Assembly (NCBI RefSeq): GCF_027460065.1
Contig: NZ_JAPYZZ010000021.1
Coordinates: 1-64,000, forward strand
DNA from: Martinezella rhizogenes
GTDB lineage: Bacteria > Pseudomonadota > Alphaproteobacteria > Rhizobiales > Rhizobiaceae
Length of the DNA stretch: 64,000 bases
Direction: 5' to 3'
Shown here: one piece after another, positions 51,488-60,969 of the stretch
Layout: every line of letters starts with the position of its first letter
How positions within the stretch are numbered: position 1 is the first letter of the stretch
Position numbers and translations under genes: made by a program
Notes under the pieces: generated by a model
Seen by the model: only the letters and a program-made list of their open reading frames with translations
Database searches by the model: none
Told to the model about the DNA's origin: nothing

Positions 51488-53116
51488 ATGTACAGGCTTC
51501 AAAAGGCGGGACATAAGCAGGCACGTCCGCTCGATGAAAAAACGGCGCCCGCCGCCAGAACCCATGGTTCCCTGCTGGACGATCTGGTGGATGAGGACGA
51601 GGTTTTCGAGCGTACGGTGCTGAAAGAGCATCTCGAGCCGAGACCGGCGCCGACCGCTGCCGAGCCGGCCCCGGTCGAGACGCGGGTGAGGGCGGCTTCA
51701 CCTGGTGGAGGCCTTGCCTCCATGCTACCCGGCCTCAAATATATCGACAGGATCGGTGTGGACGACGTGCTCGTCTGGCTGCGCAAGGGTATTGTCTGGA
51801 TCGTGCTGGCGATCGTTCTCTGCGTCGCCGGCGCGCTCACTTACGCCTCCATGACGCCGCCGCGTTACAAGGCCTATACGGATATCGTCGTTAACCCCTC
51901 CAACCTGAACGTCGTCAATGACGGGGTGTTTTCCCCCAACCAGCAGCGGGATACGCAAATCCTCGAGGTGGAAAGCAAGCTGCGCACCATCACCTCGCGC
52001 AACGTGCTGGCGCGGGTGGTGGAGGAACTGAAGCTCGACCAGGATCCTGAATTCATCAGCCCACCGCCGCTTGCCCGGCTGAAGGCAATGTTCTCATCAA
52101 AGCCTGATGATGGCGACAACCGTGTCGGCGCGCTCCGCTCGCTTGGCGACCGGGTGGCGGCGGAACGTGATCCGCGCTCTTTTGTGGTCACGCTTTCGGT
52201 CTGGACCAATGATGCCGAAAAATCGGTGACGGTCTCCAAGGCCATCGTGAAGGCCTTCGAAAGCGAGCTGTTCCAGACAAATTCCGACAGCAGCCAGCGC
52301 GTCGTCGACGATCTCAAGAAGCGGCTCGAGGAAATGCGCGAGAATGTGACCATCGCCGAAAAGCGCGTGGCCGATTTCCGCCGCGAGAACGGCCTGCAGG
52401 AAAATAATGGCCAGCTCGTCAGCAATCTCGCCTCCGGCGAATTGAATGCGCAGGTGCTTGCCACCCAGCAGCGCCTCATTCAGGAGGAATCCCGCCTGAA
52501 GCAGATGGAGGCGGCGATCGCCCAGAACCGCACCCAGAGCGACGCCATCTTCGACAGCCAGACGATGAACACCATCCGCGCCCAATACAGCACGCTGCAG
52601 CAGCAGATCGGCGCGATGACGCTGACCTATGGCGCACGCCATCCGCGTCTCGCAACCGCCGGCGCGGAGCGGGCGATGCTGGAACGTGGCATGGCGGATG
52701 AGGCGCGACGCATCCTGCAGGCGGCCAAGATCAATGTCGCGGAAGCTCGCTCCTCGCTCGATGCGCTGAGATTGAAGGCGGTGGCGGAGCGCGCCAATGT
52801 CTTCACCGACAATGAGGCGCAGGTGCGGCTGCGCGATCTGGATCGCGACGCCCGTTCGGCGGCGGCGATCTATGAGACTTATCTCACCCGCTCGCGCCAG
52901 CTTGCCGAACAGCAGTCGATCGATTCCACCAATGTGCGGGTGATTTCGCAGCCGGTCGCGCCCAATTCCCGAAGCTGGCCGCCGGGCAAGCTGACCTTCC
53001 TGATCGCCGGTGGCATGGGCGGCCTGTTCCTCGGTCTGGCGATCGCCGTGGCGCTCGGTCTTTGGGGTTACCTGCGGCGGGACGATCACGCGGAAGCAGC
53101 GGCACGTTATGCCTGA
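51488..53116 (+). CDS. Wzz/GumC-type polysaccharide chain-length protein
   Basis: 542-aa polysaccharide co-polymerase. After a polar N-terminal tail of about 90 residues comes the first membrane segment (IVWIVLAIVLCVAGALTYAS), then the Wzz domain (PPRYKAYTDIVVNPSNLNVV), a long periplasmic coiled coil (residues about 250-440) and a second membrane segment (LTFLIAGGMGGLFLGLAIAV) after the Pro-rich VAPNSRSWPPGKL. It ends there: no Walker kinase domain, so it needs a separate kinase or none. ATG 51488 preferred; TTG 51476 is the alternative. Confidence 0.88.
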   Translation: MYRLQKAGHKQARPLDEKTAPAARTHGSLLDDLVDEDEVFERTVLKEHLEPRPAPTAAEPAPVETRVRAASPGGGLASMLPGLKYIDRIGVDDVLVWLRKGIVWIVLAIVLCVAGALTYASMTPPRYKAYTDIVVNPSNLNVVNDGVFSPNQQRDTQILEVESKLRTITSRNVLARVVEELKLDQDPEFISPPPLARLKAMFSSKPDDGDNRVGALRSLGDRVAAERDPRSFVVTLSVWTNDAEKSVTVSKAIVKAFESELFQTNSDSSQRVVDDLKKRLEEMRENVTIAEKRVADFRRENGLQENNGQLVSNLASGELNAQVLATQQRLIQEESRLKQMEAAIAQNRTQSDAIFDSQTMNTIRAQYSTLQQQIGAMTLTYGARHPRLATAGAERAMLERGMADEARRILQAAKINVAEARSSLDALRLKAVAERANVFTDNEAQVRLRDLDRDARSAAAIYETYLTRSRQLAEQQSIDSTNVRVISQPVAPNSRSWPPGKLTFLIAGGMGGLFLGLAIAVALGLWGYLRRDDHAEAAARYA

Positions 53117-53140
53117 TCCGGGAGCGGCTGCCTGCCGGGC

Positions 53141-53350
53141 TTATTCTTCCGAGATAAGGCCGTCATAAACTTCGAGCAGAGCGGCGGCGATGGCGGCGCC
53201 CAGCGCATTGCCCGCATCGCGAATACCGGTCTCGTCGCCGTCGCGCACCGAAATGGCCAGATCGGAGGCTTCGTTGGCAACGATTTCCTTGGCCCGTTCT
53301 ATCGCCCAGAGGCCGAAATCGCCGCGATTATCGATCGATACTGTTTCCAT
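53141..53350 (-). CDS. Hypothetical small acidic protein
   Basis: 69-aa acidic protein (METVSIDNRGDFGLWAIERA start) with a predicted helix pair and the stretch IRDAGNALGAAIAAALLEVY. GGAAAGG lies before ATG 53350. No family recognised; a longer start at 53434 would add basic residues of non-conserved appearance. It converges with the Wzz gene, 24 bases away. Confidence 0.6.
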   Translation of the reverse strand: METVSIDNRGDFGLWAIERAKEIVANEASDLAISVRDGDETGIRDAGNALGAAIAAALLEVYDGLISEE

Positions 53351-53596
53351 GGCGAAGACCTTTCCGTGGTTTGATGTCGTGGTCCCTTTAGCCCATCGGC
53401 GGGGAAACCGGAATAGGCGACAGGAGTGGCGCACAACCTTCAGGCGTGTAAAATGCCTGCGACATGCGGGGATTTATAAAAATATTAATGATAGTTCTTC
53501 GTAGTGTCTGAAGCCTTATACCCTAAGCATAAGCGTGAATATAACAATGAAACGATGCCTATCTTGGACACCGGACAGATCATGACAGGGAGAGAG

Positions 53597-54397
53597 ATGC
53601 CGGATATGGGAGGGCCGGGCCAGGTCTGGCCGGTTATTCCCCTTGCGGCGTTGCCCATCACTGACGCGACCATCGATGAAACGGCGCGGGATTTCATCCT
53701 GCGTGCGGGAAGCGAGCGCGTGGCCGGTGCAAGACCGTTTTATTCGACCTCGGCGAACGGCCAGGTCATTGCGCTCTGCCATCACGATCGGGAATTCGAC
53801 GCCATGCTGCGGCAGGCGGACCAGATTCACGCCGATGGCATGTCGCTGGTGATCTTCTCCCGAAAATTCTGCCGGCAGGCGCTGAGGGAACGGGTCGCGA
53901 CGACGGACCTCGTTCACGCGGTGGCCAGGCGCGCCGAAGAAACGGGCAGCCGGTTTTATTTCCTCGGCGGTTCGGAAGAGGTGAACCGCGCGGCGGTCGA
54001 AGAAATGCAAAGGCTTTATCCGCGTCTCATATTTTCGGGACGGCGCAACGGTTATTTCAGCCGCGCCGAGGAAGACGCAGTCCTTGCCGATATCGCCGCT
54101 TCGAAAACGGATATTCTCTGGGTCGGCTTCGGCATTCCGCTGGAGCAGCGTTTCGTTTCGCGCAATCTCGACAGGCTTTCCGGCATTGCCGTGATCAAGA
54201 CCTGTGGCGGGCTTTTCGATTTCCTTGCCGGGAAGAACAGCCGCGCACCGCAATGGATGCAGGATATGGGGCTGGAATGGCTCTACCGGGCGATGCTTGA
54301 GCCGAAGCGTCTGGGAAAGCGGTACCTGCTGACCAATCCGATCGCGATATATTCGCTGCTGAAGTATCGCTTCGGGGCGTCGGGTCAGGGCCGGTAA
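53597..54397 (+). CDS. WecB/TagA/CpsF-family (GT26) glycosyltransferase
   Basis: About 266-aa cytoplasmic glycosyltransferase. It has FYSTSANGQVIALCHHDREF, QIHADGMSLVIFSRKF, FYFLGGSEEVNRAAVEEM, RNGYFSRAEED and WVGFGIPLEQRFVSRNLDRL, and a C-terminal WMQDMGLEWLYRAMLEPKRL, all family hallmarks. It adds an N-acetyl-aminosugar or uronate unit to a lipid-linked glycan in known members. AGGGAGAGAG precedes ATG 53597; in-frame starts back to 53504 exist. Confidence 0.88.
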   Translation: MPDMGGPGQVWPVIPLAALPITDATIDETARDFILRAGSERVAGARPFYSTSANGQVIALCHHDREFDAMLRQADQIHADGMSLVIFSRKFCRQALRERVATTDLVHAVARRAEETGSRFYFLGGSEEVNRAAVEEMQRLYPRLIFSGRRNGYFSRAEEDAVLADIAASKTDILWVGFGIPLEQRFVSRNLDRLSGIAVIKTCGGLFDFLAGKNSRAPQWMQDMGLEWLYRAMLEPKRLGKRYLLTNPIAIYSLLKYRFGASGQGR

Positions 54398-54573
54398 AGC
54401 TGCGGCAAGCCTCTTGCGCGGCAGGCATATTGCATCGCGTCAGTTAATCAGCTTTCCCTAACTTATTGAGCGAACGGGCTTTGCCGCTGAAATTCGTTGC
54501 AACTGCGAAGGACCGCGCTACACTGTCCCAATATTAGAAATTTATTCGAATCAGAGATATTTTGGGGACACCC

Positions 54574-54822
54574 ATGGTGATTACGTCCATTTCTCTTTTC
54601 ATATATGGAATTGGCACCGCCACCTCTCTCGCCATGACCTATATTGAAGGTGCCCGCCGCGACAAGAATTGGGATTTTTACCGGGTGACCGGCATTGTCC
54701 TGTGTTTCTTCTGGCCGCTGCTGGTGCCGCTCCTCGTTCTCGCGACTGCCTTTTCGTCACTCGGTTTGCAGAAACGGCGTCTGAACATGCTGTCGTTTGG
54801 CAGGGAAAAGACCCTCAGCTAG
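54574..54822 (+). CDS. Hypothetical small membrane protein
   Basis: 82-aa protein with two hydrophobic segments (MVITSISLFIYGIGTATSLA and GIVLCFFWPLLVPLLVLATA) and a basic tail. No family recognised. It sits in the polysaccharide cluster between GT26 and GT2 genes. ATG 54574 preferred over TTG 54562. Confidence 0.6.
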   Translation: MVITSISLFIYGIGTATSLAMTYIEGARRDKNWDFYRVTGIVLCFFWPLLVPLLVLATAFSSLGLQKRRLNMLSFGREKTLS

Positions 54823-54846
54823 ACCAGCTATGAGAACGATTGGGGT

Positions 54847-55791
54847 TCAGCTCTTCTTCGCCGGCGCCTTGTAGGGCGTCAGCGTGATGCCGAGGCTTGC
54901 CATCACCCGACCGATGGACATGAGTGGCGGATGTGTGGCGGGCAGCAATGCACCGGTTTTCAGCCCGGCGGAAACGGCGCGACCCAGAGACAGGCACAGG
55001 CTGATGGCATTTTTGGCGGTAAGCAGCAGTCCGCCCTTCAGGCCGGGGCGGCGGGCGCGGTCGATGCTGTAATTGATGATGCCGGTGCGAAGCGAGCGCT
55101 CCATGATCCAGCGCGGCGCCATCCGGCTTTCCGGCACATATTCGATGATGACGGCGCGGGCATTCCAGGCAAACTTAAAGCCGGCCTTGCGGCAGCGGGT
55201 GAAGAAATCCATGTCGCCGCCGCCGAGAAAGTTGAACTGCACGTCGAATTCCGGTTTCGGCAGGCTTTCGAACACCCGACGCGAGATCAGGCAATTGCCC
55301 GATCCGTGGATTTGCTCGACAAGGCCGGTCGGCGCTTCGATGGAGCCGAACAGCGGATGCGACAGGACCGCCTTCGAAGCAGGGGCGTCGAATTCGCGGT
55401 TGACGGGTCCGCCGACGATATCGACGCCGAAGGATTTTGCCGCCGACACCATTTCGGCAAGCCAGACGGGGGCGGCGGCCTCGTCGTCATCGATCATCAG
55501 GAACCACTCAGCCGAAGGATAAGTCTGCCTGGCGGTGCGGAAGGCGGTGTTGATGGCGTAACAATTGCCCTGCGTCGGCTCTACCAGTGCCTGACCGGCC
55601 ATGTTGTGTTGTGCGAAAAATGCGCGCGCGACGGCAAGGCCCTGCTGGCCCGCGCCATCATTATCGACCACGACGACAGCGAAGGGAAAATCGACCTTCT
55701 GGGCTGCAAGCGATGCAAGCGTCTTTTGCAGCCCTTCCGGTCGGCGGAAACTTGGAATGCAAACCACCGCTTCCGGCATGATCTCGGGCAT
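54847..55791 (-). CDS. Glycosyltransferase family 2
   Basis: 314-aa GT-A enzyme. AVVCIPSFRRPEGLQKTLASL near residue 8, VVVVDNDGAGQQG near 40, WFLMIDDDEAAAP with the DxD motif near 98, VGGPVNREF near 128 and FNFLGGGDMDFFTRCRKAG near 190. One possible membrane-associated C-terminal helix region. TAGGAG lies 7 bases before ATG 55791. The open frame continues far upstream (to 56154) inside the next gene without similarity, so it is not a fusion. Confidence 0.9.
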   Translation of the reverse strand: MPEIMPEAVVCIPSFRRPEGLQKTLASLAAQKVDFPFAVVVVDNDGAGQQGLAVARAFFAQHNMAGQALVEPTQGNCYAINTAFRTARQTYPSAEWFLMIDDDEAAAPVWLAEMVSAAKSFGVDIVGGPVNREFDAPASKAVLSHPLFGSIEAPTGLVEQIHGSGNCLISRRVFESLPKPEFDVQFNFLGGGDMDFFTRCRKAGFKFAWNARAVIIEYVPESRMAPRWIMERSLRTGIINYSIDRARRPGLKGGLLLTAKNAISLCLSLGRAVSAGLKTGALLPATHPPLMSIGRVMASLGITLTPYKAPAKKS

Positions 55792-55799
55792 GGAAACTC

Positions 55800-56744
55800 C
55801 TAAATTCCGGCCAGTGCGGCGGCGGAAAAGACCACGGCCCTGAGGCTCTGGCGCGGGCGGTTGAGTATGGTATCGGCAAGCGCCGAAAACGCCTCGCGGT
55901 AGCGGCGGGCGCGGAAGGCCTGCGCCACGGTATAGGCATTCATGTGGTTTTCGGACCGGTGGCGCAGCCGCCGCAGTTCCTGCGGGGAAATGGCGGCGAC
56001 GATGGCGGGATCGGAAAACACGGCTTCGATGGCCGGTTCGCAATCGCGGAAGGTCAGGAGCCTGTTCATCATCACGCTTGTCCTGTGCACCCGGTAATCG
56101 AGCACATGGCAGCCGGGCAGATAGACGAAACGACCGGCCGCGGCTAGCCGACACCAGCCATACCAGTCTTCTGCATAACGCAAGGTCTCGTCGAAACCGC
56201 CGAAATCCTGAAAGATGCGGGTTCTGACCAGCATGATGCCGCCATTGACGATGAAATTTCCGCCGAGCAGCGGCTGGAGAATGAAACCGTCAGGCTTTTC
56301 CCGGCGGCGAATGAGGTTGCGCCGGCCGATCTTTGTGCCGTTTTCGTCGATACGCTCATAATCACCGTAGACAGCGACGACGTCAGGGCCGGAGATGCCG
56401 GCGCACAGCGCTGCGATGGCGCCCGGTTTCAGACGATCATCGGCATCGAGAAACATCGTCCACTCGCCGCGCGCCTGCGACAGGCCGAAATTGCGCACGG
56501 CGGAAACACCCTGCCGCCCTTGCGGCCGGGCCAGCAATTTGACGCGGGGATCGGAAAACCCTTCCACCTTCCGCGCGGTGGCGTCGGTGGAGCCGTCATC
56601 GACGACAAGCACTTCGCGGATGGTCCCGCCCTGGAGCAACACGCTTTCGATCGCTTCCACGATGTAACGCTCGCCATTGCGAACGGGAATGACAATCGAA
56701 ACGGAGACCAAGCTTTTCAACTCCATGGGGGGCGAGCCAAGCAT
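55800..56744 (-). CDS. Glycosyltransferase family 2
   Basis: 314-aa GT-A enzyme: VSIVIPVRNGERYIVEAIESVL near residue 16, EVLVVDDGSTDATARKVEGF near 45, SAVRNFGLSQARGEWTMFLDADDRL with the DxD near 98 (in part GEWTMFLDADDRL), and YAEDWYGWCRLAAAG near 185. It is followed 8 bases later by the other GT2. No clear ribosome site; ATG 56744, GTG 56750 and ATG 56726 are all possible starts. Confidence 0.88.
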   Translation of the reverse strand: MLGSPPMELKSLVSVSIVIPVRNGERYIVEAIESVLLQGGTIREVLVVDDGSTDATARKVEGFSDPRVKLLARPQGRQGVSAVRNFGLSQARGEWTMFLDADDRLKPGAIAALCAGISGPDVVAVYGDYERIDENGTKIGRRNLIRRREKPDGFILQPLLGGNFIVNGGIMLVRTRIFQDFGGFDETLRYAEDWYGWCRLAAAGRFVYLPGCHVLDYRVHRTSVMMNRLLTFRDCEPAIEAVFSDPAIVAAISPQELRRLRHRSENHMNAYTVAQAFRARRYREAFSALADTILNRPRQSLRAVVFSAAALAGI

Positions 56745-56923
56745 TCTCACAGTGAAGTTACTACCGCATTAAGCGAGCCTCACCAATTATGACGTGGTAT
56801 AGCGTCGGTTAACCTTGCAAATCTTTAATATCCTTTTGGCATGATTGGAATGTTATGTTTTGAGAATAAGAGCGCGGTGCGTCCCTTCGGATGCCGATGC
56901 GCTGGGGTTGCGGAGGCGGGTTG

Positions 56924-57991
56924 ATGCGGATCGGGCGGCGGAATTTTCTGGGTGGTGCGGCAAGCGCTGGCCTGTGGCATGCCGTGGCCGGCCCGGCCTT
57001 TGCCGCGCAGAAAAAAGCCACGATCAAAACCGCTCCTTATGGCGCCGCCATATACCTGCCGGATCTCACCGCAGACAGCCGCATCGGCGAAGCGGTGGTG
57101 AAATATTGCTCCCGCATTACCCCGGTCACCGAAATGAAATGGGAGGTGATGCGGCCTTCGGCAGAGGTGTTCGATTTCGCCGCCGCGGATGCACTCGCGA
57201 ATTTCGCGCGTCAGCACAAGCTTTCCATGCATGGCCATCCGCTGATCTGGTATGCCTCCAACGCGCCATGGCTTGCCAGTGTCAGCGGCGCCAAGGTCGA
57301 GAAGCTGATGGAAACCCATATCGTCACCGTGATGGAGCGATACAAGGATGTGATCCACAGCTGGGATGTGGTCAATGAACCGATCCCCGACGTGCCTGCC
57401 AATGTGCGCGCGCGGCGCGATGCGTGGTATTACGGCGCCGGGCCTGACGCCATCAAGAAGGCCTTCGACATCGCCCATGCGGTCGATCCGAAGGCACAGC
57501 TCGTTCTCAACGAATATGACGTGGAATTTGCGTCCGAAAAATCGCCGGCCAAACGTGCGGCCTTCCGCAATCTCATCCTCGAGCTGCTCGAAAAGGGCGC
57601 GCCGATCAACGCCGTTGGCCTGCAGGGGCATTTGCGCGGCGGCTGGCCGATCGCCAAGGACGAGCTTGCCGCCTTCACGACGGAAATGCGGAGTTACGGT
57701 CTTGCCGTCATGGTGACGGAGCTTGACGTGATGGACCAGACGCTGCCCACACCGGAGGCCGAGCGCGACATGCTGATCACCGGCCAGGTCCGCGCGTTTC
57801 TCGAAGCAGCTTCGGCAGGTGGACCGCTTTCTTCCATCACGACATGGGGCATTTCGGATCAATACAGCTGGATCCGCTGGGCCTATCCGCGCCGCGACGG
57901 AACCGCCAACCGACCGCTGCCGCTCGACTGGAGTTTCAACGAAAAACCCATGATGGCCGTCATCAATGAATTCCGGAACCGTGGTGCATGA
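56924..57991 (+). CDS. GH10 endo-beta-1,4-xylanase-like glycanase, Tat-exported
   Basis: 355-aa glycoside hydrolase. MRIGRRNFLGGAASAGLWHA is a twin-arginine signal (GRRNFL), cleavage near AFA-AQ. The GH10 barrel shows MHGHPLIWYASNAP near residue 97, WDVVNEP near 145 with the acid/base Glu, LNEYDVEF near 192, INAVGLQGHL near 222 and VTELDVMD near 255 with the nucleophile Glu. GGAGG precedes ATG 56924. In a polysaccharide synthesis cluster it more likely trims or releases the cell's own polymer than digests plant xylan (inference). The next gene overlaps its stop. Confidence 0.92.
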   Translation: MRIGRRNFLGGAASAGLWHAVAGPAFAAQKKATIKTAPYGAAIYLPDLTADSRIGEAVVKYCSRITPVTEMKWEVMRPSAEVFDFAAADALANFARQHKLSMHGHPLIWYASNAPWLASVSGAKVEKLMETHIVTVMERYKDVIHSWDVVNEPIPDVPANVRARRDAWYYGAGPDAIKKAFDIAHAVDPKAQLVLNEYDVEFASEKSPAKRAAFRNLILELLEKGAPINAVGLQGHLRGGWPIAKDELAAFTTEMRSYGLAVMVTELDVMDQTLPTPEAERDMLITGQVRAFLEAASAGGPLSSITTWGISDQYSWIRWAYPRRDGTANRPLPLDWSFNEKPMMAVINEFRNRGA

Positions 57992-59073
57992 CTATGAATG
58001 CTGAAATGCCGCTTCCTCCCGTAAAAAAGGCGCTGCAAATCAACCTCCATCCCTTCGATGCTCCGCATGCGGCCCTCACCCTGCCGCATCAGCTCAGGGT
58101 CTGGGGCGGGCAGGTGGACCGCATCCTCCTGACGGTCGATACGGGGCAAGTGGGGGCCGGCCGGTACAAGGGCAACGGTTTCGATTCAGCGCGTCAGCGT
58201 CTCTTCGATATGCTGGACGAGATGCAGATCAACTATCCGCATCTCTATGTGGATATCGTCGATTACAGCGATGCGGCGCGCAGCGCGGTAACGCAGACCT
58301 TCTTTTCGCGCTCGCCGATCCCCTATCCCGCCAAGGCTTTTGATGGTGGGCCGTTCCACGTTTATTTCTACGGTCTGAAACGCGCCAATGCCCGCTACGT
58401 GCTGCATATGGACAGCGATATGATGTTCGGCGGCGGCAGCCAGAGTTGGTTCAGCGAGGCGATCGCGCTGCAGAAGGCCAATCCGGATGCGCTGTGCATC
58501 ACGCCCTTTTCCGGGCCGCCGACGGTTCGCGGCGATCTCGATATTTCCCGCCATGTCGGTATGCCGGGCGTGAAGAACATCCCCGAGCCGCGCAAGCTTC
58601 CGTCGCGCATTCCCACCTGGCGTTTCGCCACCGTTTCCACCCGGCTTTTCATGATCGACATGGAGCGTTTCGCCAAGCGGATCGGCTCGCTGGAACTGCT
58701 GCGGCCCGATGTCAAACGGCGCATCCGCTCCTATGCCTATAACCAGCAGCCGGTCTCCATGCCTGCCGAGGAAGTGCTGAGCACCAACATGATGCGCAGC
58801 GGCGTTCACCGGCTCGATTTTCTCGGCACGGGCAAGGGCATGTATTCGCTGCATCCACCCTATCGTTCGCCGGAATTCTACGCGGCGCTCCCCTCGATCG
58901 TCGAGCGCATCGAAAAGGGCGATATTCCCGAAGGCCAGCTCGGCGATTTCGATATCAATGGATCGATGGTGGACTGGGAAAGCGCGCTGGCGGCCAAGAC
59001 GCGTTCCAAACGCTACGCGAAAGCGCTACGCCATCTCATCTCGGCCAATGTCGGGCGTTTCACCAGGGCTTGA
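57988..59073 (+). CDS. Glycosyltransferase-like protein of the polysaccharide cluster
   Basis: 361-aa cytoplasmic protein. It has ALQINLHPFDAPHAALTLPHQLR, VDRILLTVDTGQ, and ARYVLHMDSDMMFGGGSQSWF near residue 140 with a DSD motif (DxD of GT-A fold), and LSTNMMRSGVHRLDFLG near 265. I place it as a glycosyltransferase of unassigned family. Its ATG overlaps the GH10 stop by 4 bases, so both are co-translated. Confidence 0.75.
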   Translation: MTMNAEMPLPPVKKALQINLHPFDAPHAALTLPHQLRVWGGQVDRILLTVDTGQVGAGRYKGNGFDSARQRLFDMLDEMQINYPHLYVDIVDYSDAARSAVTQTFFSRSPIPYPAKAFDGGPFHVYFYGLKRANARYVLHMDSDMMFGGGSQSWFSEAIALQKANPDALCITPFSGPPTVRGDLDISRHVGMPGVKNIPEPRKLPSRIPTWRFATVSTRLFMIDMERFAKRIGSLELLRPDVKRRIRSYAYNQQPVSMPAEEVLSTNMMRSGVHRLDFLGTGKGMYSLHPPYRSPEFYAALPSIVERIEKGDIPEGQLGDFDINGSMVDWESALAAKTRSKRYAKALRHLISANVGRFTRA

Positions 59074-59129
59074 AGTGCCGCGCCCGTGTCCCGTTGCGGT
59101 GCTCGGGCAGGTGTATAGCGGCACGGGCC

Positions 59130-60290
59130 TCAATAGTCGGTGATGAGCTTGCTCCAGCTTTCCGAGCACAGCCCGCCAATATAGATGTCGCCGGCCAGCG
59201 CCTTTTCCCTCAGCGCGTCATCGCGGGTGGCCATGCAGAAATAGCCGTCGTGGCGGAAGCTCATATGGTTCTGGCGATAAAGCGCGTTGATGAGAAAGGG
59301 CTGCGACATGCCGGTGATGTGGGCATAATTCTCGTCATCGAAATGGCAGAACAGGGTGTTGAGAACATCATTTTCACGACCGGCGTCACAGACGAGATTG
59401 AGCACATAGGCCGTCCGTCCCCGCTGGCCGAAAAACAGCGCGGCGCCCATGACATGGCCTTCGGCATTCTCGATCAACAGGCTTTTCAGTTCGCCGAGGC
59501 TTTCATTGGCCCTGCTCATCTCCACCAGCCAATGGAACTCCTCATGGGACCATTCCGGGCGAATGGAAAAACGCTCGATCTTTGCGAGCGCTTCGCGGCG
59601 GAAGGTTTCGCAATCCACGGCTCTCACCCTGGCACCGGCCACCTCGTGCGGTCTTAAACCCTTCTTCCAGCGCCGCAATATGCCATCCACGAACCCAAGC
59701 GTCGCTAGGGCAAGCGTGGTTTTGGCCAGCTTCGAACGGCGTGGCATGCGCAGCGCGATCGTGCAGAAGGGCTTGAGCGCCTTGTGCCATTGCAGGCTTT
59801 CGATCGGCAGCATATTACCGCCGATCGCCACCCAGTGATCGGCGCTGACGGGGGAGGCCGTATCCGAGAACAGCATGTCGTGTTTCGATGCCCGCATGCC
59901 GCGCGACAGACGTGCTGCTCCGAGTGCGCCGAGTTTCCCGTCCGATGCGAAGGCGCATAGCAGCCTTGCGGTAATGGTTTTTCCATGGACGATGAAACGC
60001 ATGGGTATGGCGAGGATGACGCTCGTGACCCTGTCGCCTGTGTCGTAGACGACGCTGCCGTTTTCCGGGCTGAAGGCGGGGCTGCCGAAGAACAGTCTTT
60101 CGATATAGGAGCGGAAGTCGAAGTTGCGCTCCTGCCCGGTCTTCTTGAAAGCGCTGTTGAGCACGGTCTCGACGGCGGGGAGGTCATCCCTGCGCATGGG
60201 GCGAATGCCGGTTGCGCTCAGCTGAACCGGGCGTTGTGTCGACTGACCGCTGTCGCCATCGCCAATATTGGCGTGTATCTGAACGTCCAC
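59130..60290 (-). CDS. GNAT-type acetyltransferase-like protein
   Basis: 386-aa protein with an N-terminal GNAT-like region (GIRPMRRDDLPAVETVLNSAF near residue 28, VVYDTGDRVTSVILAIPMRF near 80) and a second GNAT-like half (LLIENAEGHVMGAALFFGQRGRTAYVLNLV near 265, in part AEGHVMGAALFFGQR). Two-domain members of this type acetylate or acylate sugars or proteins; the substrate is unknown. GTG start at 60290 with GGAGG upstream; ATG 60197 is an alternative. It converges with the glycosyltransferase-like gene. Confidence 0.75.
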   Translation of the reverse strand: MDVQIHANIGDGDSGQSTQRPVQLSATGIRPMRRDDLPAVETVLNSAFKKTGQERNFDFRSYIERLFFGSPAFSPENGSVVYDTGDRVTSVILAIPMRFIVHGKTITARLLCAFASDGKLGALGAARLSRGMRASKHDMLFSDTASPVSADHWVAIGGNMLPIESLQWHKALKPFCTIALRMPRRSKLAKTTLALATLGFVDGILRRWKKGLRPHEVAGARVRAVDCETFRREALAKIERFSIRPEWSHEEFHWLVEMSRANESLGELKSLLIENAEGHVMGAALFFGQRGRTAYVLNLVCDAGRENDVLNTLFCHFDDENYAHITGMSQPFLINALYRQNHMSFRHDGYFCMATRDDALREKALAGDIYIGGLCSESWSKLITDY

Positions 60291-60969
60291 CGTTGGCCTC
60301 CAGCTTTTTGCGCATTGACTAAATCAACCATAGGCAGCGTATATTTGAACTTCTTAATATAGATATAAAACCCGTGAAACGAGCCGTTCGTGATGCGCCG
60401 TGAGAAAATAAAATGCTTTTATCTCAGTCCATTACGGGATATGGCATGCTGCGCTGTAGGTTAACAAATTATATTTAAATGAGCAACCAAAGGATGAAAT
60501 ATGGTACATATTTGATCGACCCTTCCGGGTTTTGAAGTTTATTTTTCGGAAATGAAGGTCTTGGTCTTTCGCTGCCGATTTTGATTGCTTACGGCGGCGG
60601 CGAATAATCGCTGTGCTATTTTCCCGTGCATCATGAATAACTAAAGAATGGGATTGCGCAGGAGACCCGTATTACCGGCTATTCGAAGCACGCGTTTCAA
60701 TGCTGGCGGCTTCCTGCAATTGTCGCGCCCTGAACCGGGGATGGTCCTCCGGCGCTGCTTGCGCAACAGGCTTCGCCGGTAATCCGCTTCAGATGAATTT
60801 TGAAATGATTTTTCGTTGCAAATATGTAAAAGAGCCGATTGTTGCGCGCGTTTGCACCAATTTTCGCTAAACATGCGCGGCACAAGTCTTTGTTATTGTG
60901 CATGTCTCACCGCGAAACCCGTGATATTGGCGTGGCCGGCACTAAAGAACGGATCGGCTAGGTCAAGAG
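60291..60969. other. Long intergenic region, no gene seen
   Basis: A gap of about 680 bases, AT-rich in its first 350 bases. Two short overlapping minus-strand frames (60641-60903) have no ribosome site or recognisable sequence and are not called. The region probably holds the divergent promoters of the acetyltransferase-like gene and the amino acid transporter; an undetected small RNA cannot be excluded. Confidence 0.6.

Noticed and set aside
55792-56154. Upstream extension of the GT2 gene that would fuse it with its neighbour
   Set aside because: The frame reads through the other GT2 gene in a different phase with no conserved sequence; a good ribosome site stands before ATG 55791.
60641-60903. 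Short overlapping minus-strand frames in the 60.3-61.0 kb gap
   Set aside because: No ribosome site and no recognisable sequence; composition unlike the genes around.
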